Shown piece after piece: positions 36,046-47,711 of a stretch of DNA of 64,000 nucleotides. The notes beneath the pieces were generated by a model. It was given only the letters and a program-made list of their open reading frames with translations, did no database searches and was not told where the DNA came from. Numbering within the stretch: the first letter of the stretch is position 1; each line of letters starts with the position of its first letter. The position numbers and the translations under genes were made by a program. Source of the DNA: Antedon mediterranea (taxonomy: Eukaryota > Echinodermata > Crinoidea > Comatulida > Antedonidae); the NCBI RefSeq assembly GCF_964355755.1, contig NC_092672.1, positions 5,518,001 to 5,582,000 on the forward strand, read 5' to 3'.

Positions 36046-37871
36046 TTTTAACTGAAAAATTAAATTGATTTTCAATCGAATGGATGATAGAGATGTTAAA
36101 AGATTGTGAACAAAGTATATTGCTAAATGTCAAAGGCAAGAATTTACCTATCAATGAACCAGAGAGTACCAGTAAAACACCCTTTGATACAGTATACTAT
36201 GTTACCTAATATTTTAATCTTTTTGATTTAACCTTACATTAACTAGTACCATTCAAAATTCTAATTAACTATAATTTTATGTTGCGACACATTACATACC
36301 AGTCAAATTATTGAAGGTAGAAACGTGATTCTACAGATAGGCTGAGTTATTATCTACCTGTATCATGACCCAGTGGAACAGGGGTCAATGTGGTACATTC
36401 TGCTTATTTACAAGTATGTGTGATGTGATTATCAAAAAGGTTGGTGGTACAGCAGGTTGGCAGCCAACTTAGCCTAATTTCAACACTCCCCGTACTTGGG
36501 AAACAACTTATTTTGGGTCGATACAGTTAGTAAGCCTATACAAAAAATTCATACATAAATGATTAAGAATCGTCCAAATCAATTGTTCCCTGAGCAGAGC
36601 AGATTTCTCCTTAAAATTAAAACTTGTTTTTGTTTCCAATTCTAACCTATTGTATGCTTTCCTCTAATATTAAAATCAACAATTATTCATTTAGTATAAT
36701 GCCTTCTTATACTACATTTCAGTGGCAGAAGTTACAATTTATAACAATTTGTTAAAAAAAAATTATTTTAAGATCAGATTTAAATAATGCAATTTCCCCC
36801 CAAAAAAGAACAGAGGAGTTAAATAGTAAATTTATTAATATTTATTAAATTCTATTTCAAAACAGTCCTGGTCATAATGATACAAATAAATCTGGGATAA
36901 TAATAAGCATAGCAGATACAAATTTCTTCAATCAGACATATTACTAGAAATGATGAAAATAGTAAAAATATTATCATGGTAAACTCACATTCTTCTTCAT
37001 ACCAATGATAATTGCTAGAAGCTTAATATGCAATGAATGGATAAATTACAATGTAAACATCCGAAATAAATAATGTGCAAGATATTAACTTAACCACAGG
37101 GACCATGTGTACCGTAGGCCTACACACGAGTTAAAAAAAACCATGCACCGCAGACCTTAGACTTGCACTTAAATTAAGGGAATCCTGAACTTTTCTTGTT
37201 TTCTATTTATTATACATATTTTTAGATACATATTTGAGGTGTAATTTGTACATTTTTTTTATTAATTGTGTTTTTAAATTTAGGATTTCAATAGGCCTAT
37301 TCTTTTTCTTTGAATATTAAATAGCGGTTACACATCCAATGGACAGACACTTTTACATGATATAAACCTCCGGGGGTTTATGGGGCTATTCTTTTTCAAC
37401 CTAAATACCCACCATGCGTCCTTGTCATTCCATCCTTGTCTTATATTTTTATACAGTATTCTTGATGTATCTAATTTAGATGTATTGTATATTCAGTTCT
37501 TTTATGAATTTAGTGGTAAACAGCCATTAATTGTGACGAGTAGTGGTGGTGCGGTTTTGGAGTTCAATAACGGTAATTTGTATGGAATGCCGTGTGCGCT
37601 TTGATTGTCGTTGTTTTGTAATTTTTGATTGTCATTGTTTCGATCGACAGGTTTTCTTTTCCTCGGACGTAAATAACAACTTACATTATTAATATTATGT
37701 AATTTATTCTCTTTTTTTACAGATTGAATGTGATACGTTCTTTTAAACGAAATGGCGAATCGATGATTACTTACTTTAACTGTTCTAAATGATATAGGCC
37801 TATATGTTTAATAAAGTCAATAAAATACATTGTGGTGTTTGTATTGTATATTAATATAATATATAATAAGC

Positions 37872-38199
37872 CAATTATTAAAGATGTATTGTCCCTTGAA
37901 ACACAAAAAAATGAAGGTCAAAATATTCTAAATTTAAATTGGCCATATCAAAGTAATATTAAAGTTATTCACTTTAAGTTGAAAATTCGAGCCAAAAGCA
38001 ACAAGTTTACGTAATTAACAGGTAAATTAGTTTGATTACATTTCGTCTGGAAAATCGTCGCGAGCGAAAGTAAACAAAGATTTCAAACCACGAGTACGCA
38101 TTATGCATATGCTAATTAGGATTGTTTACAACTCGTCACGGTAGAGAAGGTATTTTCACACAGATCATGAGGAAGTTTTATGATTATGCATACAGAGTA
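37872..38199 (+). mobile_element. Dispersed ~325-bp element, copy B
   Basis: Full-length inverse match to 8723-9047. Both copies keep an open frame with [18 protein letters not shown], but there is no recognisable domain. Confidence 0.8.
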
Positions 38200-38844
38200 G
38201 CCAAACAAGCGCGTTTCATTATGGGGTATGTTTTGATCGAAAACTTTGACTGGAAGTCAGAGTTATTTTTTAAACAAAAAAACGTCTGTATTTCAGTTAA
38301 ATGATTTTTTGGTGATAGTTAATAACTAAAATGATACTTCAAAATGACCCACCTTTTTTCGAAATCTGTTATTTTTTATTTTTTGGGGATTTTTTTAAGA
38401 ATAATATATATATTTTTTCAATAAAGTATAACAAAATATATATATTTGTTATTGTATAATATATTAGTAAAAGTATAACATAAAAAGTAAAGTAACATAA
38501 TTTAATTACAATAACATGATGACATCAATTTATTTATTTAATATCCTAAATTGTTTTATACCTTCAGATATATAAATATTGATCAATTTAAAATGAGTTT
38601 TAAATAATAAAATAAGATGTAAGTGTCTGTACGGTACGGTAATTAATTACGCGAATTTCTGCGAATAACTCGACTGGCGGCCGGCCAGGAATAGTGCTGT
38701 AGAAGGTCGCGTTTTCGTCTTTACGTTGCTTTATTGAAAACACAAACAATGTATTACGATGGAATAACACTTAAATGTATAACACACCCTATTACTAATC
38801 AATAAAAACAAGATTCGATAGTACAGTGTAAACTAAGCATAAAA

Positions 38845-39263
38845 ATTCGGCAATACCGTACGTAAATTATTATTGCAATAATGTATAAAGATTCGATGTC
38901 AATGAGATATAAAGATTCGGCAATACCGTACGTAAATTATTAATGCAATACTGTATGAAGATTCGATTGTATGTAAATGAGATATAAAGATTCGGCAATA
39001 CCGTAGTACGTAAATTATTATTGCAATAGCAACTGTAAAAAGATTCTATGAGATATAAGGATTCAGCAATACCGTACGTAAATTATTAATGCAATACTGT
39101 ATGAAGATTCGATAGTATGTAAATTGGATATAAATATTCGGCAATACCGTACGTAAATTATTAATGCAATACTGTATGAAGATTCGATAGTATGTAAATT
39201 GGATATAAATATTCGGCAATACCGTACGTAAATTATTAATGAAATACTGTATAAAGATTCAAT
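38845..39263. repeat. Minisatellite, six units of about 70-75 bp
   Basis: ATTCGGCAATACCGTACGTA recurs at 38845, 38915, 38990, 39061 (one change), 39136 and 39211, each followed by AAATTATTAATGCAATACTG. Further decayed pieces follow to about 39440. Confidence 0.9.
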
Positions 39264-40293
39264 AGGAGAGTGCTCAAGAAACGTCGGGTCAGTTCAACGT
39301 TATTTTTTATGTATTTAAAAAAAAAAGGAGATAAAACTAAACAAATAAATAGTATGTAAATGAGACAGAAAGGTTCAATAGTATGTAGATTATGATGCAA
39401 ACGTAAATTATTAATGATTCGATAGTATATGTAAATATATTTAGTTAGTTAATATTAAAATACAAATAAAATATACATTGATTTATCGGCAGGCAAACTT
39501 AAAGCCCCATTCCCTACGTTTTTTAGATCTAATTTAAGATCACAAACTATATTTAATGTAAAAATAATACTATATGGTCCTATTGCGATAACTTTTTTCG
39601 TCTTTAAACGGTTAAAAATGTGAAAAATAAATCGATTTTAATAATTATAGCGGCCCGCTATAAATCCCAAAATGCATTGCGCGCGGATTGATATTGTTGT
39701 TTTTCACCTGTAATTCGCCCACTTTTCGATCGATCGTGAAGCCAAAACAAATGGAAGACTCCTAACTTTTTAGCGAAAATACTGGGGTTTCCCCAATTTG
39801 TATCAACGGAGTCTGGCAAAAATAGAAAGACAATTAATGCAGCAACTATACAACGTCAGACTAGGTATATAGCTAGCGTACGATGTTCGTACGTTACCGA
39901 TGTTTACCAGCTAGGCCTACAAAACTAAGCCTAGCTAGGCTAGGCCTGAGACCGTCCACGAGAGGTCGATCGCCGCGAGCTACTTAGGTAGTGCATTGTT
40001 TCTCACTTTTTATCATAATTTACCATAAAACGTACATTTAAGACAAGGAATGACATGGTTTAATGTTTTTAAAGTGATATATATGTATTATTTTCCAAAA
40101 AACGTCCAAAATTGCAGGGAAGGGGTCTTTAATTATTATAGAAATATAAAGATTTGATAGTACATGATTTGGCTTATATTTATTGGTTTGACCATACATA
40201 CAGCTGTAACTCAACTCGCCATAGGCCATGGCGTTGACAACGACAATCAAAGATTAAAGCGCACATGGCGTTCCATACAAATGACGATATTAA

Positions 40294-40326
40294 ACTGGCG
40301 GCCGCTTTGGTTTGGCGGCCGCTTCG
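40294..40326. repeat. Duplicated NotI-type GC box
   Basis: TGGCGGCCGCTTTGG followed at once by TTTGGCGGCCGCTTCG: two GCGGCCGC sites 19 bp apart in AT-rich DNA. It lies about 160 bp downstream, in transcript sense, of the candidate POR 5' UTR exon and may be CpG-rich promoter sequence. Confidence 0.5.
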
Positions 40327-40478
40327 ACCATACTCCGGCCTAGCTACTAGGGCTAGCTTCCCCTACTTCTACTAGCTAGCCTAGCCTAGGCCTAGTAGTA
40401 CTAGTTATTCTAGATCTACAATAATCTATTTAAATTTAATTCATATTTCTGTAGAATCCATACAATATGAACAGTTAC

Positions 40479-40600
40479 CTGTTAATAAGAGAAATCTAAT
40501 AGCAAACATCAAAAAGAGACAACAAATGACGACGACCGTCGCTGATCGACAAAAAAAACGGAGCACAAGTTTTTTAGGGCCGAAATAACCCGGAAACAGT
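40479..40600 (-). other. Candidate POR 5' UTR exon
   Basis: On the minus strand, CCGGGTTATTTCGGCCC leads to TTAACAG|GTAACTG, a good donor, in a locally GC-richer stretch. POR exon 1 begins with an acceptor immediately before its ATG, so a noncoding exon must exist upstream. This is the best candidate seen, but it is inference only. Confidence 0.3.
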
Positions 40601-40875
40601 TACCAACCACACACAACAATTCAAGAAGGCAAAGGTCATCTCATACAAATGACGGACGTACCTCCGCTAATAATTAACACTCTATAATTTTCAGATGTCC
40701 TATATAATAAAAACAAAATTATAGAAATAATTGAATAAATAATAACAAACTTTTTTGACAATAATTTTTAGATCGGTGAAACAGCACACTTAATAATATT
40801 AATAGTGGTGCAACTTTGGAAACAATTCACAACCAACAAAAAACAGTAAACATGCTAAATCTGAAATAATTTTGC

Positions 40876-40985
40876 GAAAAGTGAGTGGTGTAACTTCTAT
40901 CTACCACTATCTACGAATGGGAAGAACATCTCGGATAGTTAGATAAGCATTGTTCTCGGCCAAGCTTGAAACAGTCGTTGTTTGC
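40876..40985 (+). pseudogene. TLR TIR-exon fragment
   Basis: GCGAAAAGTGAGTGGTGTAA matches the TIR codons for KSEWCNF in the cluster genes. After a deletion, CGAATGGGAAGAACATC and AAGCATTGTTCT...GGCCAAGCTTGAAACAG match the EWEEH and ALFWAKLET codons. About 110 bp remain of the 545-bp TIR exon, with the middle lost and indels present. It marks the left limit of the cluster. Confidence 0.8.
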
Positions 40986-41632
40986 GAAGTGTCCACATAA
41001 GACAGCCCATGCTATAGGCCCTAATTTAAGTTAGGTCCCCTTAGAGATGATAAAGAGTGATGATAAGTAAGCGCAAGTAGGCCTAGTAGTATTATAGTGA
41101 ACATTTATTATATTACTAGGTTTAAGAAATTAAAATAGATTAAAATCTCGAGTTAGGCCTATCTATCCTCTGTCGCTATCTCTGTTATCTCTGCTCTCTG
41201 CTAGATAGGCGAAGAATATACGGTAAATAAATACAATTACCAATTACCGATGAGTTATATCAGCAGACCATGCTATGATTTTTATGAAAATAAATATTTA
41301 TATTGGTGAAGTCACAGCAAAAGCTTATTCAAATTTCGAGTTATCTGGTGAATACATACATTTCTTTTATCATGGACCATTTCTAAGAACATTATTTTTA
41401 ATGAAAATGTCATCCATGTAAAATAAGTTTATAAATAAATAAATAAATAAAATAACAGAAAAAAAAATCCTAGATGTTTCCGGTAATATACATAGACGCA
41501 GCCCATTATTATAACAGGCCTATGGGGATCGGAAGAAGGCAACCCAAAATATTTACCGGTATTTATTTAGACGTTTTAGAGTGCTGTTTTGGTAGTGATA
41601 CACATACAACGCAGTAAACAGTACGCAATGCT

Positions 41633-41875
41633 TTGGTAGTTTGCGGACCAAAACTATTAAATGTATTAAACTTATTAAAATACTTTATTTGGACCGGAGT
41701 TCGCTTATATAACGAAACCAAAACATGCGAGCGCATTCAGGATAATAAGGCGATTGAAATTCATAATTGGTTAAAACTGGTAGATACAATAAAAGTGAAA
41801 ATTATCTACGAGTATCTAAATCAGGTGAGGGTGTGGGTTTACAATGCACACCAACTATACGAAGTCCTATTATAA
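41633..41875 (+). other. Unrecognised exon-like open frame
   Basis: An open frame of about 80 codons with no in-frame ATG. It is bounded by an acceptor-like TTTTGGTAG at 41630 and a good donor CAG|GTGAGG at about 41826, so it could be an internal exon (KTCERIQDNKAIEIHNWLK is a typical stretch). No family recognised. It could equally be relict sequence. Confidence 0.25.
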
Positions 41876-42175
41876 AGGTAAAGGTATTTATATTTGTCCT
41901 CAAGCTTAACTGGAAACTGAGGAAATTTGGATTAGGCCCTCCATAGACCCACGGCAGCCAGCATTGCAACGCTTACCAGATCAGCACACCGGGAGACGAG
42001 GTATCTTACATGGGAAGATTCAGCGTTGATCGTACATATTAAAGATGCGACATCATTTGTACATTTTTATTATCTTTGTTTCAGTTACCTTCTACTGTCA
42101 TATTAGAGGTAAATTAACGTGATATTGTTTCGTCCGATAAAAGTGACTATTTTAATGTGCTCCATTTACTTGAAA

Positions 42176-42637
42176 AGGAGATATATAACGATATTTCAAT
42201 ATCACTTCCTTATTCGAATACATTTCAGTCAATTGTTTTCATTATTACGTTGTACTTAACTTAAAAGGTTCATATACATTATTACATGTAACTTTTCTTC
42301 AAGTTACTATCCTTCTTTTCTACTGTCCTATTAACGGTCCATTGGTAAATGGAACTCAGCCGCTCGATGATTTCAGATGTCCTAAGCAATGCTACTGTAA
42401 ATATTGTAAAGAAGAAACGAAGTTATGTTACAATCATATGGTGATTTTTTCAAATAAAGGATTGAAAGCTATTCCATAAGGAGGAAACGGAATTGCACTA
42501 CAATCATGACGTATTATGTTCTCATCAACAATTGGAAACGATTCCATCGCAAGATACAGTGCCAACTGATGCTGTGTATTATCATTTACAAGACAACAAT
42601 ATCCCGTCATTGAAAAGCTACGAAAAGTCAGTTGAGT
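42176..42637 (+). pseudogene. TLR N-terminal fragment (TLR-2)
   Basis: From AAAAGGAGATATATAACGAT the sequence follows the 5' region, signal peptide and LRRNT of the cluster TLRs (NGTQPLDDFRCPKQCYCKYC). It hits a stop after GLKAIP and then restarts within a second LRRNT copy (ETELHYNHDVLCSHQQLETI, then PSQDTVPTD), so the LRRNT is partly duplicated in tandem and out of frame. The remaining LRRs, membrane helix and TIR are absent. Flanking sequence resumes at about 42660. Confidence 0.85.
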
Positions 42638-43017
42638 AATGTAATTATTATTTTTCATTTTACATTTTTTGACAACATTAAGAGATATGTATGATATAAT
42701 TCGTTATTTTTTATTTTAAGCTAAATTTAAAAAAAAATTAAAACATGAATCACTGTTGCTGTGATATGTAATATGTAGGATGTTTTTAATGTTTACGCCA
42801 CCAACAATTATTGTATGCCAATTGTAGGTTTAACATGTCATACGTTGGTAATTAACGGAAATAAGAAAATAAAGTTTTGTATAGATGAAAGTCAATTAAT
42901 TTTCGAAACAATTCAATTGATTGTTTTAAGAATTATATCAGTTTTATTACACCAAATCCTTGCATTTGTTTCAACAAGGCCAACAGCCATAAGTCGCGTG
43001 CTAAAACGCATAGTGAT

Positions 43018-43098
43018 ACCGGACCGACAGACAGACAGACAGACAGACCGACAGACCGACATAGTGAACTATAGAGTCGCGTCCACGCGACTAAAAAG
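43018..43098. repeat. (GACA)n tract with a TAGAGTCGCG hairpin
   Basis: CCGACAGACAGA repeats, then CATAGTGAACTATAGAGTCG and an inverse CGCGACTAAAAAG. The same arrangement is at 61078-61155 and, reversed, at 19736-19780, so it is a dispersed element with an unstable inner microsatellite. Confidence 0.7.
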
Positions 43099-43294
43099 TT
43101 TGTTAAAACATGAATAAATCATTAATAATGAAACTTTTTTGTACAATATGAAAGTGATAATGATAAGTTATTATTTTTTGATTTGCACAATTTACTTACA
43201 TATGAGATTATAACGTCAATTAATTTCATAAATAATTGATTGTTTGAAGAATTATTTTAGTTTTATTATTGCTCCAAATTCTTGCATTTGTTAC

Positions 43295-43304
43295 GAAAGT
43301 GAAA
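43295..43304 (+). promoter_or_regulatory. IRF/ISRE-like element upstream of TLR-3
   Basis: GAAAGTGAAA inside the block GTTACGAAAGTGAAATATTA, 153 bp before the TLR-3 signal-peptide ATG. It fits GAAANNGAAA, the known IRF-binding core. Binding is inference. Confidence 0.4.
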
Positions 43305-43456
43305 TATTAATAAATCATTATTCCAGGTTGAACCATTCTAAAAAGGAGATGAATAACGACATGTCATTATCACTTCTCTCTATTGGAATACATTTACAGT
43401 CGATTTCTCTCATTATTACGTTATACTTCAACGTAAAAGGTTCATACAGTACCACT

Positions 43457-44563
43457 ATGAATATGTGGACTCTTCTTCCCGTTACTATCGTTCTTTTCGT
43501 AACAATCTATTGTCCTATTAGCGATAGTAAGTTATGCCGCAAATACAATCCGTCAGTAAATGGAACTCAGTCGCTAGATGATTTCAGATGTCCTAAGAAA
43601 TGTGAATGTAAATATTGTAAAGAAGAAACGGAAGTATACTTTACTCATGAGGTGTATTGTTATGATGATAGATTGAAAGCTCTTCCATCTCAAGATACTG
43701 TGCCAACTGATGTTAAATATTACAATCTGGAAAAAAACAGTATTTCGTTTCTGAAGAACTATTCTTTCCAGAATTTAACTAATCTACGATATTTAAATAT
43801 TAATAAAAACAATTTGACTTATCAAAACATTGATATTAATGCATTCCGTGGCTTGCAAACATTGACTGATTTAACAATGGATGACAACAAACGCTTGTAT
43901 AAACTATTGCCCTGGTTTGATGATCTAGTTTCTTTGGAACAACTAAGTCTACAATACTGTGGATTAACAACAATATATCCTAATGTATTTAACAATTGCA
44001 GAAACATAATCAAAGTTGATCTTACAACAAACTCTATAAAACATCTTAACTCTAGCACTTTTCAGAATTTCTCAGTTCTTAAATATTTATTTCTAAGCAA
44101 CAACCAGATTACCAGTATACCACCACAGTCGTTTAAAGGTACATCTCAATTACAAGAAATGTCTCTACGTGACAACCAGCTGACTACAATCACTGAGGAT
44201 GTTGGACTTCAAAATCTGACTCAATTACAACTTTTAAATGTGGCGTACAACACGTTTCATTGTAACTGTGATTTTGTGTGGTTTAGAAAGTGGATTGAGA
44301 AAACGAATGTAACAATTGAAAACATCAACAACACAAAATGTATCCCATATAAAGGCAGCAAATACAAGAAAATAATTGAATTTCATCCTGATGAACTAAA
44401 TTGTAGCAAATTTGAAAAAATCTTAGAAATTACAATTCCTTCTGCTTCAGCTGGGCTTATTGTTGTAATTGTGTGTGCAGTCTCTTACCGCTACAGATTC
44501 TACACACTAAAAAAAAAAGGTGCAAATCTCTACCTAAAAAGGTGCAAACCGATGCAACAATAG
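43457..44563 (+). CDS. TLR-3 exon 1: LRR-TM receptor truncated by a transposon
   Basis: The start at 43457 (MNMWTLLPVTIVLFVT signal peptide) fits TLR-5 and TLR-6. An in-frame upstream ATG at 43349 adds 36 residues and is less likely. The protein has an LRRNT (FRCPKKCECKYCK), about seven LRRs, an LRRCT (FHCNCDFVWFRKW) and a membrane helix (SASAGLIVVIVCAVSYRYRF). In TLR-5 and TLR-6 exon 1 is 1052 nt; here after nt 1046 (44502) a transposon begins, so the frame runs into it and stops at 44563. The result is an LRR-membrane protein of about 368 aa with a short Lys-rich tail (KKKGANLYLKRCKPMQQ) and no TIR. The original last six bases and donor lie beyond the insert at 46850-46857. Unless the insert is spliced out, it could act as a decoy or be dead. 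Confidence 0.85.
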   Translation: MNMWTLLPVTIVLFVTIYCPISDSKLCRKYNPSVNGTQSLDDFRCPKKCECKYCKEETEVYFTHEVYCYDDRLKALPSQDTVPTDVKYYNLEKNSISFLKNYSFQNLTNLRYLNINKNNLTYQNIDINAFRGLQTLTDLTMDDNKRLYKLLPWFDDLVSLEQLSLQYCGLTTIYPNVFNNCRNIIKVDLTTNSIKHLNSSTFQNFSVLKYLFLSNNQITSIPPQSFKGTSQLQEMSLRDNQLTTITEDVGLQNLTQLQLLNVAYNTFHCNCDFVWFRKWIEKTNVTIENINNTKCIPYKGSKYKKIIEFHPDELNCSKFEKILEITIPSASAGLIVVIVCAVSYRYRFYTLKKKGANLYLKRCKPMQQ

Positions 44564-46847
44564 CAGCTCCCTTTAAGGTGCACAACTGCACCTTTGACGG
44601 AAGGTGCAATTTTGAACCCTGATAAAGGGTGCTATAATGCTCCTTTAGAGTTCACATTTGCACCATATAAGGTGTAATTTTCTACCCTAAAAGGTGCAAA
44701 CTAAATGCAACAATAGCAGCTCCCCAAAGGAGCAAAATTCAACCTCTAAATAAAGGTGCAACTTTACACCCTAATAAAAGGTTCAATAATGCTCCTCTAA
44801 GATTCAAATTTCTGTTAAAAAGGTGCACAAATAAAAATCACTAAAATACAACAAATATTGATTAAGCTTTGTATAATTTTATTCAACTTTAAAACATTAC
44901 ATTATTCAATTCAACTGCTGAACTAATGGATGGCAATTACCAGTCTCTGCACCTTAAATAGAGTGTGGCCATCTCTTCTCAAACCAACAATAGGCCTATT
45001 GTTAAAATTATCTAATGATGACATCTTTGGCAGTATTCTCTTCTTATCCCCATATATCTGAAACAGTGTTCTTGATGTCTGGTTCACCTTTTCCGAACAT
45101 TTTCACCTGATTATGTACTTTCCTAAAAAGCATGAAATAGGAAGGGAAACTATTATATTAATATTATCATTAATATGACAACATCATACAATACATTATT
45201 GACATTGTTCTGATTTTTAAAGTCAAATTACCTTGACCACATGCTTCACATACTTTAAAGTATGTTCCTCTCCCTTTCCTCAGCTCGTAGTATAGGCCCT
45301 GTATACTACTAGAGTATTACAGTACATGTGGTCACATTTCTTTCTCCTTTTCTTAACATCTTTATTGCTGCTGATTAGAGCAGAGGTGCTCTTTCATGTT
45401 TTAAACTTATTTTATCCCTCCATGACATCATGTAGGCTGTAACTATAATTAAAAATAATGATAATGTGTATAAGAATTTAATATAGGCCTAGGCCTAATA
45501 ATACCCAGCTACTGTAATAACTAATACAGTATTAATAACTAGGCCCCTGGCCTGCCTAGCTAGGCCTATTATTAATTATAGGCCTAGCCGGCTAGCTAGG
45601 CCTAGGACTGCTTTTAATTAAGTTTAAGGTCTAGGCCTACCTAGTAACCTACTAAATACTAGGCCTAGTAGGCATAGCTAGCCTATTAAGTATTATGCCT
45701 AACCTACTAATAGCTAGACCCAGGTAAGTAGGCTAGGCCTGGTCTAGGACTAGCCCCCGCCCGAAAGGCTACTGTAGGCTAAGTAGGTCTCTAGACTGCC
45801 TACTTTAGGCTTAACCTAGCCTATGCCTAATAGAGGCCGCCTAGATAGGCTAGGTAGGAGGCCTCTAGCTAGGCTAGCCATATTTATTTATTTAGCTATC
45901 ATTTTTAAGTTTTAGGCCTAGCCTAGGCTTATAGGCCTATACAATAATTAATCTAATAAAAACAACCAAACTACATGCCTATAAAGCTTCGTTACTTACT
46001 TTTAACAGCTATCCTACACTGGAGAGGTGTGGGAGCTAGGCCTAGTTAAATTTTATAGCCTGGGCGCAAACTCCTCAATTCAAACTGCATGTTTAACAAT
46101 CGCACGCGCTTAAAATTATTTTTCAATTCCTGTTTCAAATAAATTTAGAACAGATGCCTACATTATGATATTAGATATTCTAATAATATTGTTAAATATG
46201 AAAGAAAAGTTTACTTATTCTAGACTTAAGCAAACCAGAGTAAATAACCTCTGAAATTCAATATTTTAACAATTGTTTACAGACATCTTGCGTGCGCATA
46301 CGGTACGAAAATTGTACAAAAATTGTACAAAAAGGTGCTATTATGCACCTTTTAATTGATGTTAAACCTTATAGGGTGCCCAGTTGAACCTTTGAATTTA
46401 TCATGTTAAAGGTATTAAACTTTAATTTTCAGTTACAAGCCAGCGACTTTCTAATGTTCCGTAAAAAAAAGATTTGTTCGAATTCCGATAGCTGTCCCCA
46501 CAAACCTATCTATATTATTATTAATCTTTCTTATTTTTGTTTTAACTTACCACAATAATGTCATTCTAAAAAAATTGTCCTTCATCACCTTTTAAGCTTT
46601 TAGAAGCCCTAAGTTAAACATATCAAGAAGCGTTCATTAATATAATAGGTCTTATTTGTCACACAGTCACCATGGCTGGGCCTTTGCGGTGCAGTTCTGC
46701 ACCTTTTTATACTTGTCTGCATTTTTCGATATAAAAGGTGCAAAAATAAACCTTTTATGAACTCTGCACCATTTTATGAGAAAAAGGCGAAAATTAGCAC
46801 CCTTTTATAGGTTTGCTCCTTTTATTGCACCTTTAGTTTTAAGTGTG
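44503..46847. mobile_element. Non-autonomous DNA transposon (2345 bp, TA target duplication) in TLR-3
   Basis: The left end CACACTAAAAAAAAAAGGTG and the right-end complement CACACTTAAAACTAAAGGTG are terminal inverted repeats of about 23 bp. TA flanks both sides (44501-44502 and 46848-46849), while the undisrupted paralogues have one TA, so the TA is duplicated. Many AGGTGCA words in both orientations lie near the ends, with a roughly 155-bp internal tandem duplication at 44530-44820. A CTAG/AGGCCT-rich core lies at 45480-45930. No open frame above 60 codons is present, so it needs a transposase in trans. Ends and TA duplication fit a Tc1-like or CACTA/Mirage-like group; I cannot decide. Confidence 0.88.
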
Positions 46848-47167
46848 TATTTAAGGTAAGATCAAGTGTTTTCAATTATAAATTCCTGCTGTTATGTACA
46901 TGCAAAAAAAAACAACAAACGTGAAATATCGATATCTTATTAGTTTTTTCAACAGACTTTTAATATAGACCTATTTAATCATATTGAATGTAACATTTTT
47001 AAACTATACGTTTTTCCTTTTTTTTAAATTTTAAAATTAAAATATATTGCTAAAGATAATTTAATTGTAAGTAAGTTAATATCTAAAATCAGAAGCCAGA
47101 TGCAATTATTTTATGAAATATGTTGCATTATGTATATCGTTAATGAATTTTATTTATTTCAATGCAG

Positions 47168-47711
47168 GTATTGGAACCAACGACGACGCCTTCGTAAACA
47201 ATACCAGCGAATTTGCAACCAAGGACCTCCTCCCATCAACGGAGAAAATATTCAGTATGACGTGTTTGTGTGTTACAACAGCAACGATCAACAATGGGTT
47301 CTGAAAACCTTACAGCCATCGTTGGAGGTGCAGCGCAATTTTAGACTTTTTGTTGACTATCGAGATTTTATTCCAGGAGAAGCAATCGTTACAAACATTG
47401 CAAATGGTGTTAAATTTAGCCGTAAGGTTTTGTTAGTTGTCTCCAAACATTTTGCCAAAAGTGAGTGGTGTAACTTCGAATTAGAAATGGCGCGCATGCG
47501 TATGTTTGACAACCATGAAGATATCTTGATAGTGGTATTACTTGAAAAGGTGTCGCCCAAAGACATGCCGATACTCTTACACAAGATATTGACCACGACA
47601 ACTTATATCGAATGGGAAGAACATCCAGAGAGACAAGCATTGTTCTGGGCCAAACTTGAAGCAGCTCTGTTGTCACCTAACTGTCCTAAAGATAGGCTAA
47701 TTGATAACTAA
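47168..47711 (+). CDS. TLR-3 exon 2: TIR domain, separated from exon 1 by the transposon
   Basis: Acceptor TTTCAATGCAG|G. The exon is open to the stop at 47711 (180 codons after the shared one). Juxtamembrane YWNQRRRLRKQYQRICNQGP, then TIR from YDVFVCYNSND, box 2 RDFIPGEAI, box 3 ALFWAKL, and the tail PNCPKDRLIDN. Five residue differences from the TLR-5 TIR over about 150. It retains every TIR motif, so either the insertion is recent or the exon is still used. Confidence 0.88.

Larger units (their letters stand above)
36046..40478. other. Upstream of the POR start codon; repeats, no coding gene seen
   Basis: Probably the first POR intron if the UTR exon at 40479 is real. It contains a dispersed element (37872-38199), a 75-bp minisatellite (38845-39263), and an inverted repeat pair: a GCGCTTTGATTGTCGTTGT word near 37598-37616 matches the complement of about 40238-40263. 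No domain-bearing frame. Confidence 0.5.

Noticed and set aside
47357-47676. Antisense open frames over TIR exons (also at 59702-59941)
   Set aside because: They are shadows of the conserved TIR codons on the plus strand, identical only because the TIR is; no start context or domain.
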